Shown piece by piece: positions 45,685 through 55,391 of a stretch of DNA of 64,000 bases (its first letter is position 1; every line of letters starts with the position of its first letter). The stretch lies in contig NZ_JAIGNS010000002.1 in assembly GCF_019711615.1 (NCBI RefSeq), forward strand, positions 1,041,501 through 1,105,500, given 5' to 3'. The position numbers and the translations under genes are program-made. The stretch is from Qipengyuania intermedia. GTDB taxonomy: Bacteria > Pseudomonadota > Alphaproteobacteria > Sphingomonadales > Sphingomonadaceae. The notes below the pieces were generated by a model that saw nothing but the letters and a program-made list of their open reading frames with translations, searched no databases and was not told where the DNA came from.

Positions 45685-46581
45685 TCAATCGCGGTCGCGT
45701 GGATGTGCGTTGCGATAGGTGTCTAGCAGACTGGCGGCATCGACCTTCGTATAGATTTGCGTCGAACCGAGGCTGGCATGACCTAGCAATTCCTGCAGGC
45801 TGCGCAGATCGGCACCCGCTCCGAGCAGGTGGGTCGCAAAGCTGTGCCTCAGCGCATGCGGTGTCGCAGTGTCCGGCAGCCCTAGCGCCTTGCGGGCGCG
45901 TGCTGTCGCTTTCTGGACGACGCCCTGCGAAAGCGCGCCGCCTTTGACCCCCCGGAACAGGGGATCGCGCGGCCCAAGCGGCCAGGGATTGAGTGTGCAA
46001 TATTCGGCGATTGCATCGCGGACCAGCGGCAGTATGGGCACGGTCCTTTGCTTGCCGCCTTTGCCCGTAACGGTGAGTGTTTCGCCAAGAGGGACGTCCG
46101 AACCCGTCAGCGACAAGGCTTCGGCAATTCGTAGACCCGCCCCGTAGAGCAACAGCAGGACCGCCCGATCGCGCGCGCCAACCCAATCCTCCATCGCCAT
46201 CGCGTCGACCGTTTCAGCCAAACCTATTGCATCGTCGGGCGACACGGGGCGTGGGAGGCCCTTTTTGATACGCGGTCCCCTCAGGCGCGGAGCCTGCGTG
46301 ACGTCGTGACCCGCCTGCGCCTTGGCAAAAGACACGAAGCTCTTGAGCGCGGAAAGCTCCCTTGCCGTCGAAGCATTGGACAGGCCATCGCTGCGGCGGG
46401 ACGCCAGATGGCTACGCAACTCGGCTGCGGTCAAAGCCGCAACCTGCTCGAATGTCTCGAACTCGCCGCGCGTCATCAGCCGCTCGGCAGCCTTCGAATA
46501 TGCGCGCACGGTGTGATCGGAGCGCCGCTGCGCCAGCGAGAGGTGGTCGTGCCAGGCATGAAGGCAATCCGCCTTGGTCAT
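45685..46581 (-). CDS. xerC: Tyrosine recombinase XerC
   Basis: XerC acts with XerD to resolve chromosome dimers at dif. The 298-residue protein has an N-terminal core-binding domain and the catalytic set: Arg in YGAGLRIAEAL, Lys in TGKGGKQRTVP, HxxR in TPHALRHSFATHLL, His in LGHASLGSTQ and the nucleophile Tyr in QIYTKVD. The start overlaps the hemW stop as ATGA. No dif-like site was identified in the window. Confidence 0.93.
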   Translation of the reverse strand: MTKADCLHAWHDHLSLAQRRSDHTVRAYSKAAERLMTRGEFETFEQVAALTAAELRSHLASRRSDGLSNASTARELSALKSFVSFAKAQAGHDVTQAPRLRGPRIKKGLPRPVSPDDAIGLAETVDAMAMEDWVGARDRAVLLLLYGAGLRIAEALSLTGSDVPLGETLTVTGKGGKQRTVPILPLVRDAIAEYCTLNPWPLGPRDPLFRGVKGGALSQGVVQKATARARKALGLPDTATPHALRHSFATHLLGAGADLRSLQELLGHASLGSTQIYTKVDAASLLDTYRNAHPRDRD

Positions 46582-47732
46582 CCCGCGACCAGGTCCTCTG
46601 ACACAAGTTCACCAAGCAGGGCGTCCAGCAAGGGCATGCCTGCCTCGGTGACGCCAATCCTGTCCGCCTTCTTCCAGACCAGGCCGAGGTCGCGATAGAG
46701 GCGCAGCTTGGCGTCATCGAGCATGGTGGTGGAGGTGACGTCGAAACGGCGGGAAAGGGAAGTCATGTCGATCCCTTCCGCAAGGCGCAGTCCCATCAGC
46801 AGCGCTTCCGAAGCCTGTTCGTTCTTTGTGAGCGTGCGGTTCTCAGAGATGCCCGAGCCCTGACGTTCAACCGCGGCAAGGTAGTTTTCGGGTTTCTTGT
46901 GTCGCAAGGTCGCTATGCCGTCACGGCGCCCGTGTGCTCCCGGGCCGATCCCGAGATAATCCTCGTAGCGCCAGTAGGTCAGGTTATGCCGGCTTTCCTG
47001 TCCGGGCCGCGCATGATTGCTGATCTCATAGGCTGGCAGTCCGGCAGCGGCGGTCATTTCCCGCGTCATCGCGAAAAGATCGGCTGCTGGGTCATTGTCG
47101 AGCGGCGTGAATACACCGCGCCGGACATCGGTTGCAAAACGCGTCGTCGGCTCGATCGTCAGCTGGTAAAGCGATAGGTGATCGGTGCCGAGTGCCATGG
47201 CCTCGCCCAATTCCTGCCGCCAGTCGGCCTCTGTCTGGTCGGGGCGGGCGTAGATCAGGTCGATCGACACGCGGCCGAAATGGCTCTGTGCGGTCTCGAG
47301 AGCGTGAATAGCTTCTTCGGCGCCATGCAACCTGCCCAAAAACCGGAGCGTTTCGTCCCGTAAGGACTGAACCCCAAGGGAGACACGGTTCACCCCGGCA
47401 CTCGCCAGCGCTGCGAAATTGGCGGCTTCGACCGAGGATGGATTGCCCTCCAGCGTGATCTCGATGCCATCCTCGAAACCCCAGATTTCCTCTGCTTCCT
47501 GCAGGAGTTTTTCAACGAGGGTCGGTGGCATCAATGACGGAGTTCCCCCGCCAAAAAAGATACTTGCGAGCTTTTCCTGAGATTTGTTCTGGGTTGCTTC
47601 GGCACGCATGTCGCTCAGCAAGGCGCGTTCCCAGACGTCCATATCCGTCCGCTCGCGGACGTGGCTGTTGAAGTCGCAATAGGGACATTTTGCGAGGCAG
47701 AAGGGCCAGTGAATGTAGAGGGCTTTGGCCAA
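46578..47732 (-). CDS. hemW: Radical SAM haem chaperone HemW
   Basis: HemW is a radical SAM protein that delivers haem and is often mislabelled as coproporphyrinogen oxidase. The 384-residue sequence has the cluster motif CLAKCPYC (Cys12, 16, 19), FFGGGTPSLM and the HNLTYW segment typical of HemW, followed by GIGPGAHGR. The start is a TTG at 47732 without a clear ribosome site. An ATG 13 bases upstream is one base out of frame. It is upstream of and overlaps xerC. Confidence 0.94.
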   Translation of the reverse strand: MAKALYIHWPFCLAKCPYCDFNSHVRERTDMDVWERALLSDMRAEATQNKSQEKLASIFFGGGTPSLMPPTLVEKLLQEAEEIWGFEDGIEITLEGNPSSVEAANFAALASAGVNRVSLGVQSLRDETLRFLGRLHGAEEAIHALETAQSHFGRVSIDLIYARPDQTEADWRQELGEAMALGTDHLSLYQLTIEPTTRFATDVRRGVFTPLDNDPAADLFAMTREMTAAAGLPAYEISNHARPGQESRHNLTYWRYEDYLGIGPGAHGRRDGIATLRHKKPENYLAAVERQGSGISENRTLTKNEQASEALLMGLRLAEGIDMTSLSRRFDVTSTTMLDDAKLRLYRDLGLVWKKADRIGVTEAGMPLLDALLGELVSEDLVAG

Positions 47733-47788
47733 GGGGCGCTTTCATTGAAAATTAAGCCAGCTCCGTTTTAAGCGGAGGCATGGAAGGC

Positions 47789-48361
47789 ATGAAACTTTAC
47801 GCGACCGCTGTCGCTGCACTGGGACTGCTATGTGCCACGGGTGTCGGTGTCGCTGCAAGCGCTGGCGGCGCTGCTGCCTCGTCTGCCACGGTGCGTGAGC
47901 ATCCGGCGCACGATAATGCAGCCGATCGCCATGCCGGGCGCATTCTCCATCTCCACAACCGTGAACGCGCGCAATTGGGCCTTCCGATGCTGCAGTGGAG
48001 CCCGCAGCTGGCGCGTGAAGCTAGGGACTGGGGCCACACGCTCGCCCGCAAGGGACGCCTCGAACATGCCAGCGCCTCGATGCGCAGCGGAACCGGCGAG
48101 AACCTCTGGATGGGGACTGCTAATGCGTGGCCGGTCGATACCATGGTCGGCATGTTCATCGATGAAAAGCGACATTATCGTCATGGGCGCTTCCCTGAGA
48201 TTTCCCGCACCGGCCAATGGGCTGACGTGGCGCATTACACGCAGGTAATCTGGCGCGATACTCAGGAAGTCGGCTGCGCGGTGGTCACGGATCGGGGCTG
48301 GGACGTCCTGGTCTGTCGTTACTACCCGGCGGGCAATGTCTGGGGTCGTATGGCCTATTAG
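47789..48361 (+). CDS. Secreted CAP-domain (SCP/PR1-like) protein
   Basis: The 190-residue protein has a Sec signal ([20 protein letters not shown], cut near ASA). The CAP fold has [45 protein letters not shown] and [11 protein letters not shown]. Bacterial CAP proteins are extracytoplasmic and mostly of unknown function. I chose ATG 47789 because GGAGG is ten bases upstream; an ATG at 47780 is only one base after it. It converges on rdgB with a four-base overlap. Confidence 0.9.
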   Translation: MKLYATAVAALGLLCATGVGVAASAGGAAASSATVREHPAHDNAADRHAGRILHLHNRERAQLGLPMLQWSPQLAREARDWGHTLARKGRLEHASASMRSGTGENLWMGTANAWPVDTMVGMFIDEKRHYRHGRFPEISRTGQWADVAHYTQVIWRDTQEVGCAVVTDRGWDVLVCRYYPAGNVWGRMAY

Positions 48362-48984
48362 GCGAACTGCTCCGCCACCAGTTTCGCAAATGCATCGGCA
48401 CGATGGCTGATGGCGTGTTTTTCCTCCGGCGCTATTTCCGCAAACGTCAGGTCGCGGCCCTTGGGGACGAATACCGGATCATAGCCGAAACCCATTTCGC
48501 CTCGCGGCGGCCATGTCAGCGTGCCGGGAGCCGTTCCTTCGTAGACCGCCTGCTCTCCGTCGGGCCAGGCAAGTGCCAGAACGCAGTGGAAGGCGCAGGA
48601 GCGGTCGACGTCCGCCCCCTTTTCCTGAAGCATGCCTTCGACCTTGCCCATCGCCATGTACCAGTCGCGGCCGGGTTCGCCTTCGAAATGCTGCCGTTCG
48701 GCCCAGTCCGCCGTGTAGACGCCGGGGCGACCATCGAGCGCATCGACCGAAAGCCCGCTGTCGTCGGCGAGAGCGGGCAGGCCCGATGCCTCTGCTGCCG
48801 CGCGGGCCTTCAGCAGCGCGTTCTGTACGAAAGTCGTGCCTGTCTCGGGCGGTTCGGGCAGGCCCAGCGATCCAGCAGAGATGCACTTCACGCCGTAAGG
48901 CGCGAGCAAAGCCGAGATTTCCTTGAGCTTGCCGGCATTATGCGTCGCGATGACGAGGCTTCCCGAACCGAGCCGACGGGTCAT
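48358..48984 (-). CDS. rdgB: RdgB/HAM1 non-canonical purine NTP pyrophosphatase
   Basis: The enzyme hydrolyses dITP, ITP and XTP to monophosphates and keeps damaged purines out of DNA. The 208-residue protein starts with a short basic tail, then [38 protein letters not shown] and [19 protein letters not shown], all family signatures. Its start overlaps the rph stop as ATGA. Confidence 0.97.
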   Translation of the reverse strand: MTRRLGSGSLVIATHNAGKLKEISALLAPYGVKCISAGSLGLPEPPETGTTFVQNALLKARAAAEASGLPALADDSGLSVDALDGRPGVYTADWAERQHFEGEPGRDWYMAMGKVEGMLQEKGADVDRSCAFHCVLALAWPDGEQAVYEGTAPGTLTWPPRGEMGFGYDPVFVPKGRDLTFAEIAPEEKHAISHRADAFAKLVAEQFA

Positions 48985-49697
48985 TTGCGGGTTGCCTCGT
49001 CCTGTGCCTTGAACACTTGCGCACAGCCCATCTGTGCAAGCCGGAGCAAGCGCAGGAAGGCTTCCTCGTCATAGGGCGCGCCTTCCGCCGTAGCTTGTGC
49101 CTCGGCGATCTTGCCGCCTTCGATCAGGACGAAGTTGGCATCGGCATCCGCATTGCTGTCCTCGGGGTAATCGAGGTCGAGCACCGGAGTGCCCTTGTAG
49201 ACACCGCAGGAAATGGCAGCGACCTTGGCGGTGATCGGATCTTCCACAATGTCGCCCGATTTCATCAGGCCATCGACGGCCAGCCGCAGTGCGACCCATG
49301 CGCCCGAGATCGATGCGGTACGCGTACCACCATCGGCCTGGATGACATCGCAATCGAGCGTGATCTGGCGCTCGCCAAGCTTCTTCATATCTACCACTGC
49401 ACGCAAGCTGCGCCCGATAAGCCGCTGGATTTCCTGCGTTCGTCCGCTCTGCTTGCCCTTGGCCGCTTCGCGCTGACCGCGCGTGTGCGTGGCGCGCGGG
49501 AGCATGGAGTATTCACCGGTGACCCAGCCTTCTCCCTTGCCGCGAAGCCATGGCGGAATGCGTTCTTCGACCGATGCCGTGCACAGGACCCGCGTTCCGC
49601 CGAAGCTGATCAGGCAGCTGCCTTCTGCGTGCTTGGTGTATCCCGTCTCGATAGTGATGGCGCGCATTTCGTCGGGCGCGCGTCCTGAAGGTCGCAT
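48981..49697 (-). CDS. rph: Ribonuclease PH
   Basis: RNase PH is the phosphorolytic 3'-to-5' exoribonuclease that trims tRNA precursors. The 238-residue protein starts [20 protein letters not shown] and has [32 protein letters not shown] and [17 protein letters not shown]. The frame is open further upstream, but 49697 gives the family N-terminus. rph-rdgB lies divergent to hrcA-grpE, a common alphaproteobacterial arrangement. Confidence 0.97.
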   Translation of the reverse strand: MRPSGRAPDEMRAITIETGYTKHAEGSCLISFGGTRVLCTASVEERIPPWLRGKGEGWVTGEYSMLPRATHTRGQREAAKGKQSGRTQEIQRLIGRSLRAVVDMKKLGERQITLDCDVIQADGGTRTASISGAWVALRLAVDGLMKSGDIVEDPITAKVAAISCGVYKGTPVLDLDYPEDSNADADANFVLIEGGKIAEAQATAEGAPYDEEAFLRLLRLAQMGCAQVFKAQDEATRK

Positions 49698-49746
49698 TCC
49701 ATTCTCCAATTCAGTCGAATCTCGGTGGAGGCTTTGGCCGATGGGC

Positions 49747-49774
49747 CTTGAGGCCGCAAGTGGAGTGGTTAGAT
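49747..49774 (+). promoter_or_regulatory. RpoH-like heat-shock promoter of hrcA-grpE
   Basis: CTTG (49747-49750), 17 bases, then GTTAGAT (49768-49774) resembles the alphaproteobacterial RpoH pattern CTTG-N17-CYTATNT with two mismatches in the -10 part. The spacing is the same as in the better dnaK site. A sigma-70 reading (TTGAGG-N16-TAGATA) is equally possible. No CIRCE repeat is present. Confidence 0.4.
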
Positions 49775-49781
49775 AGAAGGC

Positions 49782-50825
49782 ATGAACGGCCCTCCGCTTT
49801 CCGATTTGTCCGACCGCGCGCGGGAGATTTTCCGCCTCGTGGTGGAGGGGTATCTCGACACCGGCACTCCTGTCGGCTCGAAGGCGCTTGCGGGCGAGGG
49901 CGGTGTCGGCCTGTCGCCCGCATCCATCCGTTCTGTCCTGGCCGAGCTGGAACAACGCGGCCTGCTCGCCGCCCCTCACACCAGCGCGGGCAGGATGCCG
50001 ACGGAAAGCGGCCTGCGCCTGTTCGTCGATGCAATGATGCAGGTTGCCGAACCGACCGCACAGGAGCGGGCGGCGATCGAGAAACGCCTCGCAGAACCCG
50101 GCCCGATCGAGCGCGCGCTGGAAGAGACAAGCGCGCTGCTGTCCGATCTTTCGGGCGCCGCGGGCATGGTGATGGTGCCCCGAAGGGAGCCGCGGCTATC
50201 GCAGGTGTCCCTCACCGCGCTCGACGCGAACCGCGTTCTGGCAGTGCTCGTGGGAGAGGACGGCCATGTCGAAAATCGCATACTCTCCGTTCCGGCAGCC
50301 GTCTTGGGCGTGTCGCTCGAACAGGCGAGCAATTACCTCACCGCGCGCTCGTCCGGGCGGACACTCGCCGAGGCGGCCGCTGTGGTCGAACAGGAGATTT
50401 CCGGCGGACGCAGCGCGCTGGACGAGGCCAGCCGCGATCTCGTGGCCCGCGGCATCGCGACCTGGACCACCGACACGGCCGAACGCCCGGTCCTTATCGT
50501 GCGCGGCCAGGCCAATCTGCTGGACGAGAGCGCGCTCAGCGATATCGAGCGGGTGCGCTCTCTTCTGGACGATCTCGAAAACAAGCAGTCGGTCGCCAAG
50601 CTCCTTGAAAATGCGCGGGACGCAGATGCCATGCGGATATTCATCGGCAGCGAGAACCGGCTGTTCTCGCTATCCGGTTCCTCGGTCATCGCCTCGCCCT
50701 ATCGCGACCGGGAAGGTAAGGTGGTCGGAGTGCTGGGGGTCATCGGGCCAACTCGGTTGAATTACGCCCGTGTCGTCCCCATGGTTGATTTCACGGCCCG
50801 TTCCTTGGGCAAAAGATTAGGCTGA
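49782..50825 (+). CDS. hrcA: Heat-inducible transcription repressor HrcA
   Basis: HrcA represses chaperone genes through CIRCE operators. The 347-residue protein has an N-terminal winged helix ([60 protein letters not shown]). A GAF-like dimer domain follows, ending [20 protein letters not shown]. The gene order hrcA-grpE is classic. I saw no CIRCE box upstream of hrcA or dnaK, so its target, probably groES-groEL, lies elsewhere. Confidence 0.96.
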   Translation: MNGPPLSDLSDRAREIFRLVVEGYLDTGTPVGSKALAGEGGVGLSPASIRSVLAELEQRGLLAAPHTSAGRMPTESGLRLFVDAMMQVAEPTAQERAAIEKRLAEPGPIERALEETSALLSDLSGAAGMVMVPRREPRLSQVSLTALDANRVLAVLVGEDGHVENRILSVPAAVLGVSLEQASNYLTARSSGRTLAEAAAVVEQEISGGRSALDEASRDLVARGIATWTTDTAERPVLIVRGQANLLDESALSDIERVRSLLDDLENKQSVAKLLENARDADAMRIFIGSENRLFSLSGSSVIASPYRDREGKVVGVLGVIGPTRLNYARVVPMVDFTARSLGKRLG

Positions 50826-50837
50826 CAGGGTTTACAA

Positions 50838-51437
50838 GTGAGCAACGAGAACACGAACGAACCGCAGGACAAGGCGGTCGACGAAGAAGTGGCGCGCGAG
50901 ATGGAAGGCGTGCCGGAGCACCTGCGTGACAAGGACGGCGAAGAAGACGCCGCAGACGAAGCGCTTGAGGAAGCGCTGGCGAGCCTGCGCGGCGATCTGG
51001 AAGCGGCCAAGCAGGACGCGCTTTATGCCCGTGCCGAAACGCAGAACGTTCGCCGCCGGATGGAAAAGGATATCCAGGACGCTCGCAATTACGCGGCGAC
51101 CGGGTTCGCCCGGGACATCCTGAGTGTGGCCGACAATCTCGCCCGTGCACTCGACGCCATTCCTGCGGAGCAGCGCGAAGACGAGAAGCTCAAGGGCTTT
51201 ATCGCAGGTATCGAAGCCACTCAGCGCGAGCTTGAAAAGGTGTTCAACCAGAACGGCATTACCCGCATCGCGGCCAAGGGCATGCCGCTCGATCCGAACC
51301 AGCACCAGGCCATGATGGAAATCCCGACCGACGAGGTCGATGCAGGCACCATCGTCCAGGAAATGCAGGCGGGTTACATGATCAAGGACCGTTTGCTGCG
51401 TCCGGCAATGGTCGGCGTCGCGAAGAAGCCCGACTGA
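50838..51437 (+). CDS. grpE: Co-chaperone GrpE
   Basis: GrpE is the nucleotide-exchange factor of DnaK. The 199-residue protein has an acidic N-terminus, a long paired helix (about 38-110, with AETQNVRRRMEKDIQDA) and the beta-wing domain ending QEMQAGYMIKDRLLRPAMV. The start is GTG 12 bp after hrcA, with AGGG upstream. DnaK and DnaJ are encoded 6 kb away on the same strand. Confidence 0.97.
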   Translation: MSNENTNEPQDKAVDEEVAREMEGVPEHLRDKDGEEDAADEALEEALASLRGDLEAAKQDALYARAETQNVRRRMEKDIQDARNYAATGFARDILSVADNLARALDAIPAEQREDEKLKGFIAGIEATQRELEKVFNQNGITRIAAKGMPLDPNQHQAMMEIPTDEVDAGTIVQEMQAGYMIKDRLLRPAMVGVAKKPD

Positions 51438-51457
51438 ACATTGGAAGTGGATCGGCG

Positions 51458-53203
51458 ATGAGAACTGCAATGCTTGGAGCGGCGGTTCTCATTGCCGCCA
51501 TGTCCCCTGTCTCCGCACAGGAAAGCGCCGACGAGCGCCTGGCCGCGCTGACAGATGCGTTTTACGATTATCAGCTCGACAATTACGCGCTGGTGGAAAC
51601 CGAAAGCGGTCAGACGAGGCAAGGCGACAGCCTGCCGTCGGTATCGCCCGATGTTCAGCGCGCTCGCTCTGCTCGATATGCCGAACTCTTGCAGCAGCTG
51701 CAGGCATTGGAAGGCGAGCCGCTGGGCAAGGATGCGCGGACCAACGCGCTGATCTTGCGGACCCTCCTCGAAGCGGAAATCGGCGATGCCAGGTTCGCCG
51801 AATGGGAAATGCCGCTCAACAGCGATTCCAATTTTTGGTCCTATCTCGCTGGGCGCACTCCTTACTCCTCGGTAGAGGAATACGAGAACTACATCGGCCG
51901 CATGCGCGATCTGCCGCGTTATTTCGCAGAGCATACCGCTAACGCGCGCGACGGACTGGATCGCGGCTTCAGCGTCCCGGCCGTTACCCTGGAAGGGCGA
52001 GATGCGTCGATCGAGGCGTTTGTGGTGGATGAACCGGAGGCAAGTCCCTTCTGGACGCCCTTCGAGACCATGCCTGCCTCGATCCCCGAAGCCGAGCAAG
52101 AACGCCTGCGCGCCGCGGCAAGGGCCGCCATCGGCCAGCATGTGACCCCGGCCTATGCGGCATTGCTGCAGTTCTTCCGCGACGAGTACCTTACGCGCGC
52201 GAGATCGACGATCGGTGCCAGCGAATTTCCCGAAGGACGCGCCTATTACGCGCAGCAAATCCGGCAGTATACGACGCTCGATCTGACCGCTGAGCAAATC
52301 CACGCCATCGGACTTGAAGAGGTGGCCCGGATCAAGGCGGAAATGGAGCAGGTCAAGGACGAGGCCGGCTTCGAGGGCACCCTTGAGCAGTTCATCACCT
52401 TCCTGAGGACCGATCCGCAATTCGTCGCTGATACCCCCGACGAGCTGATGGGGGTGGCCGCCTATACCGCAAAGCGAGTGGATGACCGGCTAAGCGATTA
52501 CTTCGGCTTCCTGCCGCGGTATCGCCATGGCATTCGTCCGGTCGATCCGGCTATCGCGCCGTTCTACACAGCGGGGCGCGGCGGGCTGGAATATTGCCAG
52601 ATCAACACGCACGACCTGCCTTCGCGACCGGTTTACAACATTCCGGCGCTGACAATGCACGAATGCGCCCCGGGGCATAGTTTCCAGGCGGCGATTGCCC
52701 TCGAACGCGACGATGCGCCGAGGTTCCGCCGCCAGACCTATTTCTCCGGCTTCGGCGAGGGCTGGGGGCTCTACACCGAGTATCTCGGCGAGGAGATGGG
52801 CATCTACCGCACGCCCTACGAACGTTTCGGGAAATTGAGTTACGAGATGTGGCGTGCCGCGCGCCTGGTGATTGACACGGGCATCCACCACTACGGTTGG
52901 ACCCGCGAACAGGCGATCGACTATCTTGCCAGTCACACCGCGCTTTCCAACCGGGAGGTCGAAACCGAGATCGATCGGTACATCAGCTGGCCCGGCCAGG
53001 CGCTCGCATACAAGCTGGGCGAGATGACGATCCGCCGCGTTCGGGCAAAGGCGGAGGACGCGCTGGGAAGCCGGTTCGACATTCGCAAATTCCACGATGT
53101 CGTGCTGTCGCTGGGTTCGGTGCCGTTGCCGGCGCTGGAAGCCCGGATCGACGCGTTCATTGCCGACGGTGGTCAGGGCCTGGAGGGCGTCAGCTACGAT
53201 TAG
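51458..53203 (+). CDS. DUF885 zinc-peptidase-like exported protein
   Basis: The 581-residue protein has a Sec signal (MLGAAVLIAAMSPVSAQ) and belongs to DUF885. The probable metal site is HECAPGH (residues 401-407), an HExxxGH form, with a downstream glutamate in FGEGWGLYTEYLGEEMG. DUF885 proteins are putative metallopeptidases related to M32-like carboxypeptidases; the substrate is unknown. It follows grpE by 20 bp but is probably not part of the stress response. Confidence 0.87.
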   Translation: MRTAMLGAAVLIAAMSPVSAQESADERLAALTDAFYDYQLDNYALVETESGQTRQGDSLPSVSPDVQRARSARYAELLQQLQALEGEPLGKDARTNALILRTLLEAEIGDARFAEWEMPLNSDSNFWSYLAGRTPYSSVEEYENYIGRMRDLPRYFAEHTANARDGLDRGFSVPAVTLEGRDASIEAFVVDEPEASPFWTPFETMPASIPEAEQERLRAAARAAIGQHVTPAYAALLQFFRDEYLTRARSTIGASEFPEGRAYYAQQIRQYTTLDLTAEQIHAIGLEEVARIKAEMEQVKDEAGFEGTLEQFITFLRTDPQFVADTPDELMGVAAYTAKRVDDRLSDYFGFLPRYRHGIRPVDPAIAPFYTAGRGGLEYCQINTHDLPSRPVYNIPALTMHECAPGHSFQAAIALERDDAPRFRRQTYFSGFGEGWGLYTEYLGEEMGIYRTPYERFGKLSYEMWRAARLVIDTGIHHYGWTREQAIDYLASHTALSNREVETEIDRYISWPGQALAYKLGEMTIRRVRAKAEDALGSRFDIRKFHDVVLSLGSVPLPALEARIDAFIADGGQGLEGVSYD

Positions 53204-53209
53204 GCTGCG

Positions 53210-54013
53210 TCAGCGGCACAGCGAGACGTCGTTCAGATAGGCCTGCAGAACCTGTCGGCGGTCGTCCGCCCATAGGCCCACCATCCGGTCGTCCGGTCGA
53301 GGGCTGGTTGAAAATTCCACCGCCCTTGCAAGGAAAGTTCTCCCATCGGCAGGGCAGAAGTCCTGCGCTCGTGAAAGATTGAGGAAGTCCGTGACCGACT
53401 GGTACCGGGCCTGGACCTCGCGGTCTTCGCGCCGGCGCTCTTCCAGTCTCTCCTGCATCCGCTCGTCCGTCGCATCGCTGCGGCGGGCATTGTCGCGCAG
53501 ATTGTCGACGCGCGACACTTCTGCGCGGAACGTGTCGGAATCACGCGGGTAGAAGCGGGCTAGGGGAGGATTGGGTTCGGTCGGCGTTTCGCTGTAATAG
53601 CGGTCGACACGCTTGGCATCGGTATCGTCGTCCAGCTCGGCTCCGATCGCCACCGCACCTATCGCAGCAGCACTTTCGGCGAGGGAGGGGTCGCCTTTCG
53701 GACGCTGGGCCGCTTCCGCAACCGGTTCCGCCAGCAACAGGTTGACCAGCATCGCTGCATCGAAACGGTCGTGAACCAGCTCGTTGACCATGCAGGGGTA
53801 ATAAAGGCGCTCGCCCTCGATCCACGCGATCATCCGCTGGTTCGTTGTGCACCCGAACGAGGTGAGTTCGATATCGGGGGAAGCTTCCCGTGCCTCGACA
53901 AGGGCCTGCGAAACCAGTTCGGCGCCGTGGGAAGGCTCTTGCGCAAGGGCAGGTGAGCCGAAAAGCGAAAGAAAGGCTCCAGCCGCTACAACCGTCGCTC
54001 CCGACCAATTCAT
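53210..54013 (-). CDS. Exported protein of unknown function
   Basis: The 267-residue protein has a Sec signal (VVAAGAFLSLFGSPALAQ) and a mature part of no recognised family. It carries cysteines in TSFGCTTNQ, YYPCMVNEL, QDFCPADGR and VSLCR. A Glu/Arg-rich helical stretch at about 190-220 (DERMQERLEERRREDREVQ) looks coiled-coil. ATG 54013 is preferred to ATG 54019 because GGGAG lies seven bases upstream of the former. It converges on the DUF885 gene. Confidence 0.7.
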   Translation of the reverse strand: MNWSGATVVAAGAFLSLFGSPALAQEPSHGAELVSQALVEAREASPDIELTSFGCTTNQRMIAWIEGERLYYPCMVNELVHDRFDAAMLVNLLLAEPVAEAAQRPKGDPSLAESAAAIGAVAIGAELDDDTDAKRVDRYYSETPTEPNPPLARFYPRDSDTFRAEVSRVDNLRDNARRSDATDERMQERLEERRREDREVQARYQSVTDFLNLSRAQDFCPADGRTFLARAVEFSTSPRPDDRMVGLWADDRRQVLQAYLNDVSLCR

Positions 54014-54074
54014 TGTCATTCTCCCACCTGGCACCCGGATAATCTTGCGGGTGCGACCTTGCATCACGCTGAAC

Positions 54075-54106
54075 GGTCCGGCGGGGACTGCCATTCCCGC
54101 CGGACC
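54075..54106 (-). terminator. Hairpin downstream of the indoleamine dioxygenase-like gene
   Basis: GGTCCGGCGGG (54075-54085) pairs perfectly with CCCGCCGGACC (54096-54106) around a 10-base loop, shortly after the dioxygenase stop. No long T-run follows on the minus strand. Confidence 0.55.
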
Positions 54107-54117
54107 GCCGATCAGGT

Positions 54118-55284
54118 TCAGCTCACCAGCTGAGCCCGGTTTTCGTCGCGGTGCTTCTTGAGGTACTTCATGAAGGGCGTGCCGCCCGTACCGACATCCG
54201 GATCGTTCCCGGCAATGCTGCCCGCCTGTTTGTTGATGTAGCTTGCCGCATATTCGAGGTGACGGGTGCGGAAGCGGGCGGATTGCTCAAGGCAGGCGTT
54301 GAACGCTGCCTTCAGTTCCGCATTCTCACTGGCCGACACGAAATCCCGCAAGGTGGACTGCGCTGCCAGGTCCTCGATGAAACGGCGGTGCTCGACCGGG
54401 CGGTAATGATGCAGCTCGTCGAGGAAGCTCTTGAGCGGATCGTCGCTATGTCCGACCTGGAAGAGTGCATCCATCGCCGGGACGATAGACGATTGCGATC
54501 CCGTCTGTCCGCGCAATGCCTGTGGCTTGCCCTCGAAACGCTCGATCCCTTCATAGACAAGGCCGCCGTCTCGCAATGCAGGGTTGTTCGCCCAGCCGTG
54601 GATGTAAGGCCGCACGCGGTGGAAGTAGATATAGGGGTCGCATTGCTCGGGCATGCGCGCGAAATGTTCGTAAATGCGCTCCCAGGCGTCGTCCATTTCC
54701 TTCAGCAGGCGCGTAGCTTCCGCCTCGTCGCCTTTTCTAGCGACGTCGACGAGCCGCGCTGCATTATCCAGCAGGACACCGGCTTCCGCTTCGATCGCGA
54801 CGTGAACGAGGACGAACCAGTTTTCGTCGGCACCGCACAGGAAATTCTGGTGCATGGCGATATTGTCCAGCGTGATGGGTCCCGATTTGTCGAGCCGGTA
54901 CCAGTTGTCGAGCACGTATCCGGAATAGGGGAGGAGCGGCGCCTGGCCGAGGCGGTCAGACAGGGCGCACATGGGCCGGGCGAGATTTGCGGGGAGGTGT
55001 TGAGGCGGCTTTGCCTCGCCCCAGACATAGGCTTGAACCAGGAAGGAATAATGCACCATGGCAGTGCGGACCTCTTCCTCCGGAGCGGTCTGGACCCATG
55101 CCGAAATTTCCGGATCGGGGAGGGCATCGAGGAAGTGTCGGGCCCGGCCCGAAGTAAGCAGCGCCGACAATATGCCTGCCGCTTTCACGATCGGACCGAA
55201 TTGTTCGGGGAGCGTGATCTCGTCGATCTCGTAATGCGAAAGATAGCCGCGCTCGCGGCTCATACCGTAGTCTTTAAGCTCCAT
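54118..55284 (-). CDS. Indoleamine 2,3-dioxygenase-like haem protein
   Basis: IDO-family enzymes open the indole ring of tryptophan to N-formylkynurenine. The 388-residue protein has YSFLVQAYVWGEAKPPQHLP, LLPYSGYVLDNWY, WFVLVHVAIEAEAG, VRPYIHGWANNPAL, LVYEGIERF and QSSIVPAMDALF. The proximal haem-ligand region is YRPVEHRRFIEDL, and GTGGTPFMKYL lies near the end. All conserved IDO blocks are recognisable. No kynurenine formamidase or kynureninase gene is in the window, so the pathway context is missing. Confidence 0.88.
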   Translation of the reverse strand: MELKDYGMSRERGYLSHYEIDEITLPEQFGPIVKAAGILSALLTSGRARHFLDALPDPEISAWVQTAPEEEVRTAMVHYSFLVQAYVWGEAKPPQHLPANLARPMCALSDRLGQAPLLPYSGYVLDNWYRLDKSGPITLDNIAMHQNFLCGADENWFVLVHVAIEAEAGVLLDNAARLVDVARKGDEAEATRLLKEMDDAWERIYEHFARMPEQCDPYIYFHRVRPYIHGWANNPALRDGGLVYEGIERFEGKPQALRGQTGSQSSIVPAMDALFQVGHSDDPLKSFLDELHHYRPVEHRRFIEDLAAQSTLRDFVSASENAELKAAFNACLEQSARFRTRHLEYAASYINKQAGSIAGNDPDVGTGGTPFMKYLKKHRDENRAQLVS

Positions 55285-55391
55285 TGTGATGACTCATCGC
55301 CGAGCGCGGGTTGGGCCGCTCGGTCAATGCGTGCATTCGTATCCATTGAAACCGGTTCGCTCAAGGCGGGGTGTGGATAGTCCCGTCGCGG

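Noticed and set aside
47761-47777. CTCCG/CGGAG hairpin overlapping the ribosome site of the CAP gene
   Set aside because: Only five base pairs. Sequestration of the ribosome site is possible but not distinguishable from chance.
49698-49781. Possible CIRCE operator upstream of hrcA
   Set aside because: No TTAGCACTC/GAGTGCTAA repeat or near match is present here or upstream of dnaK.
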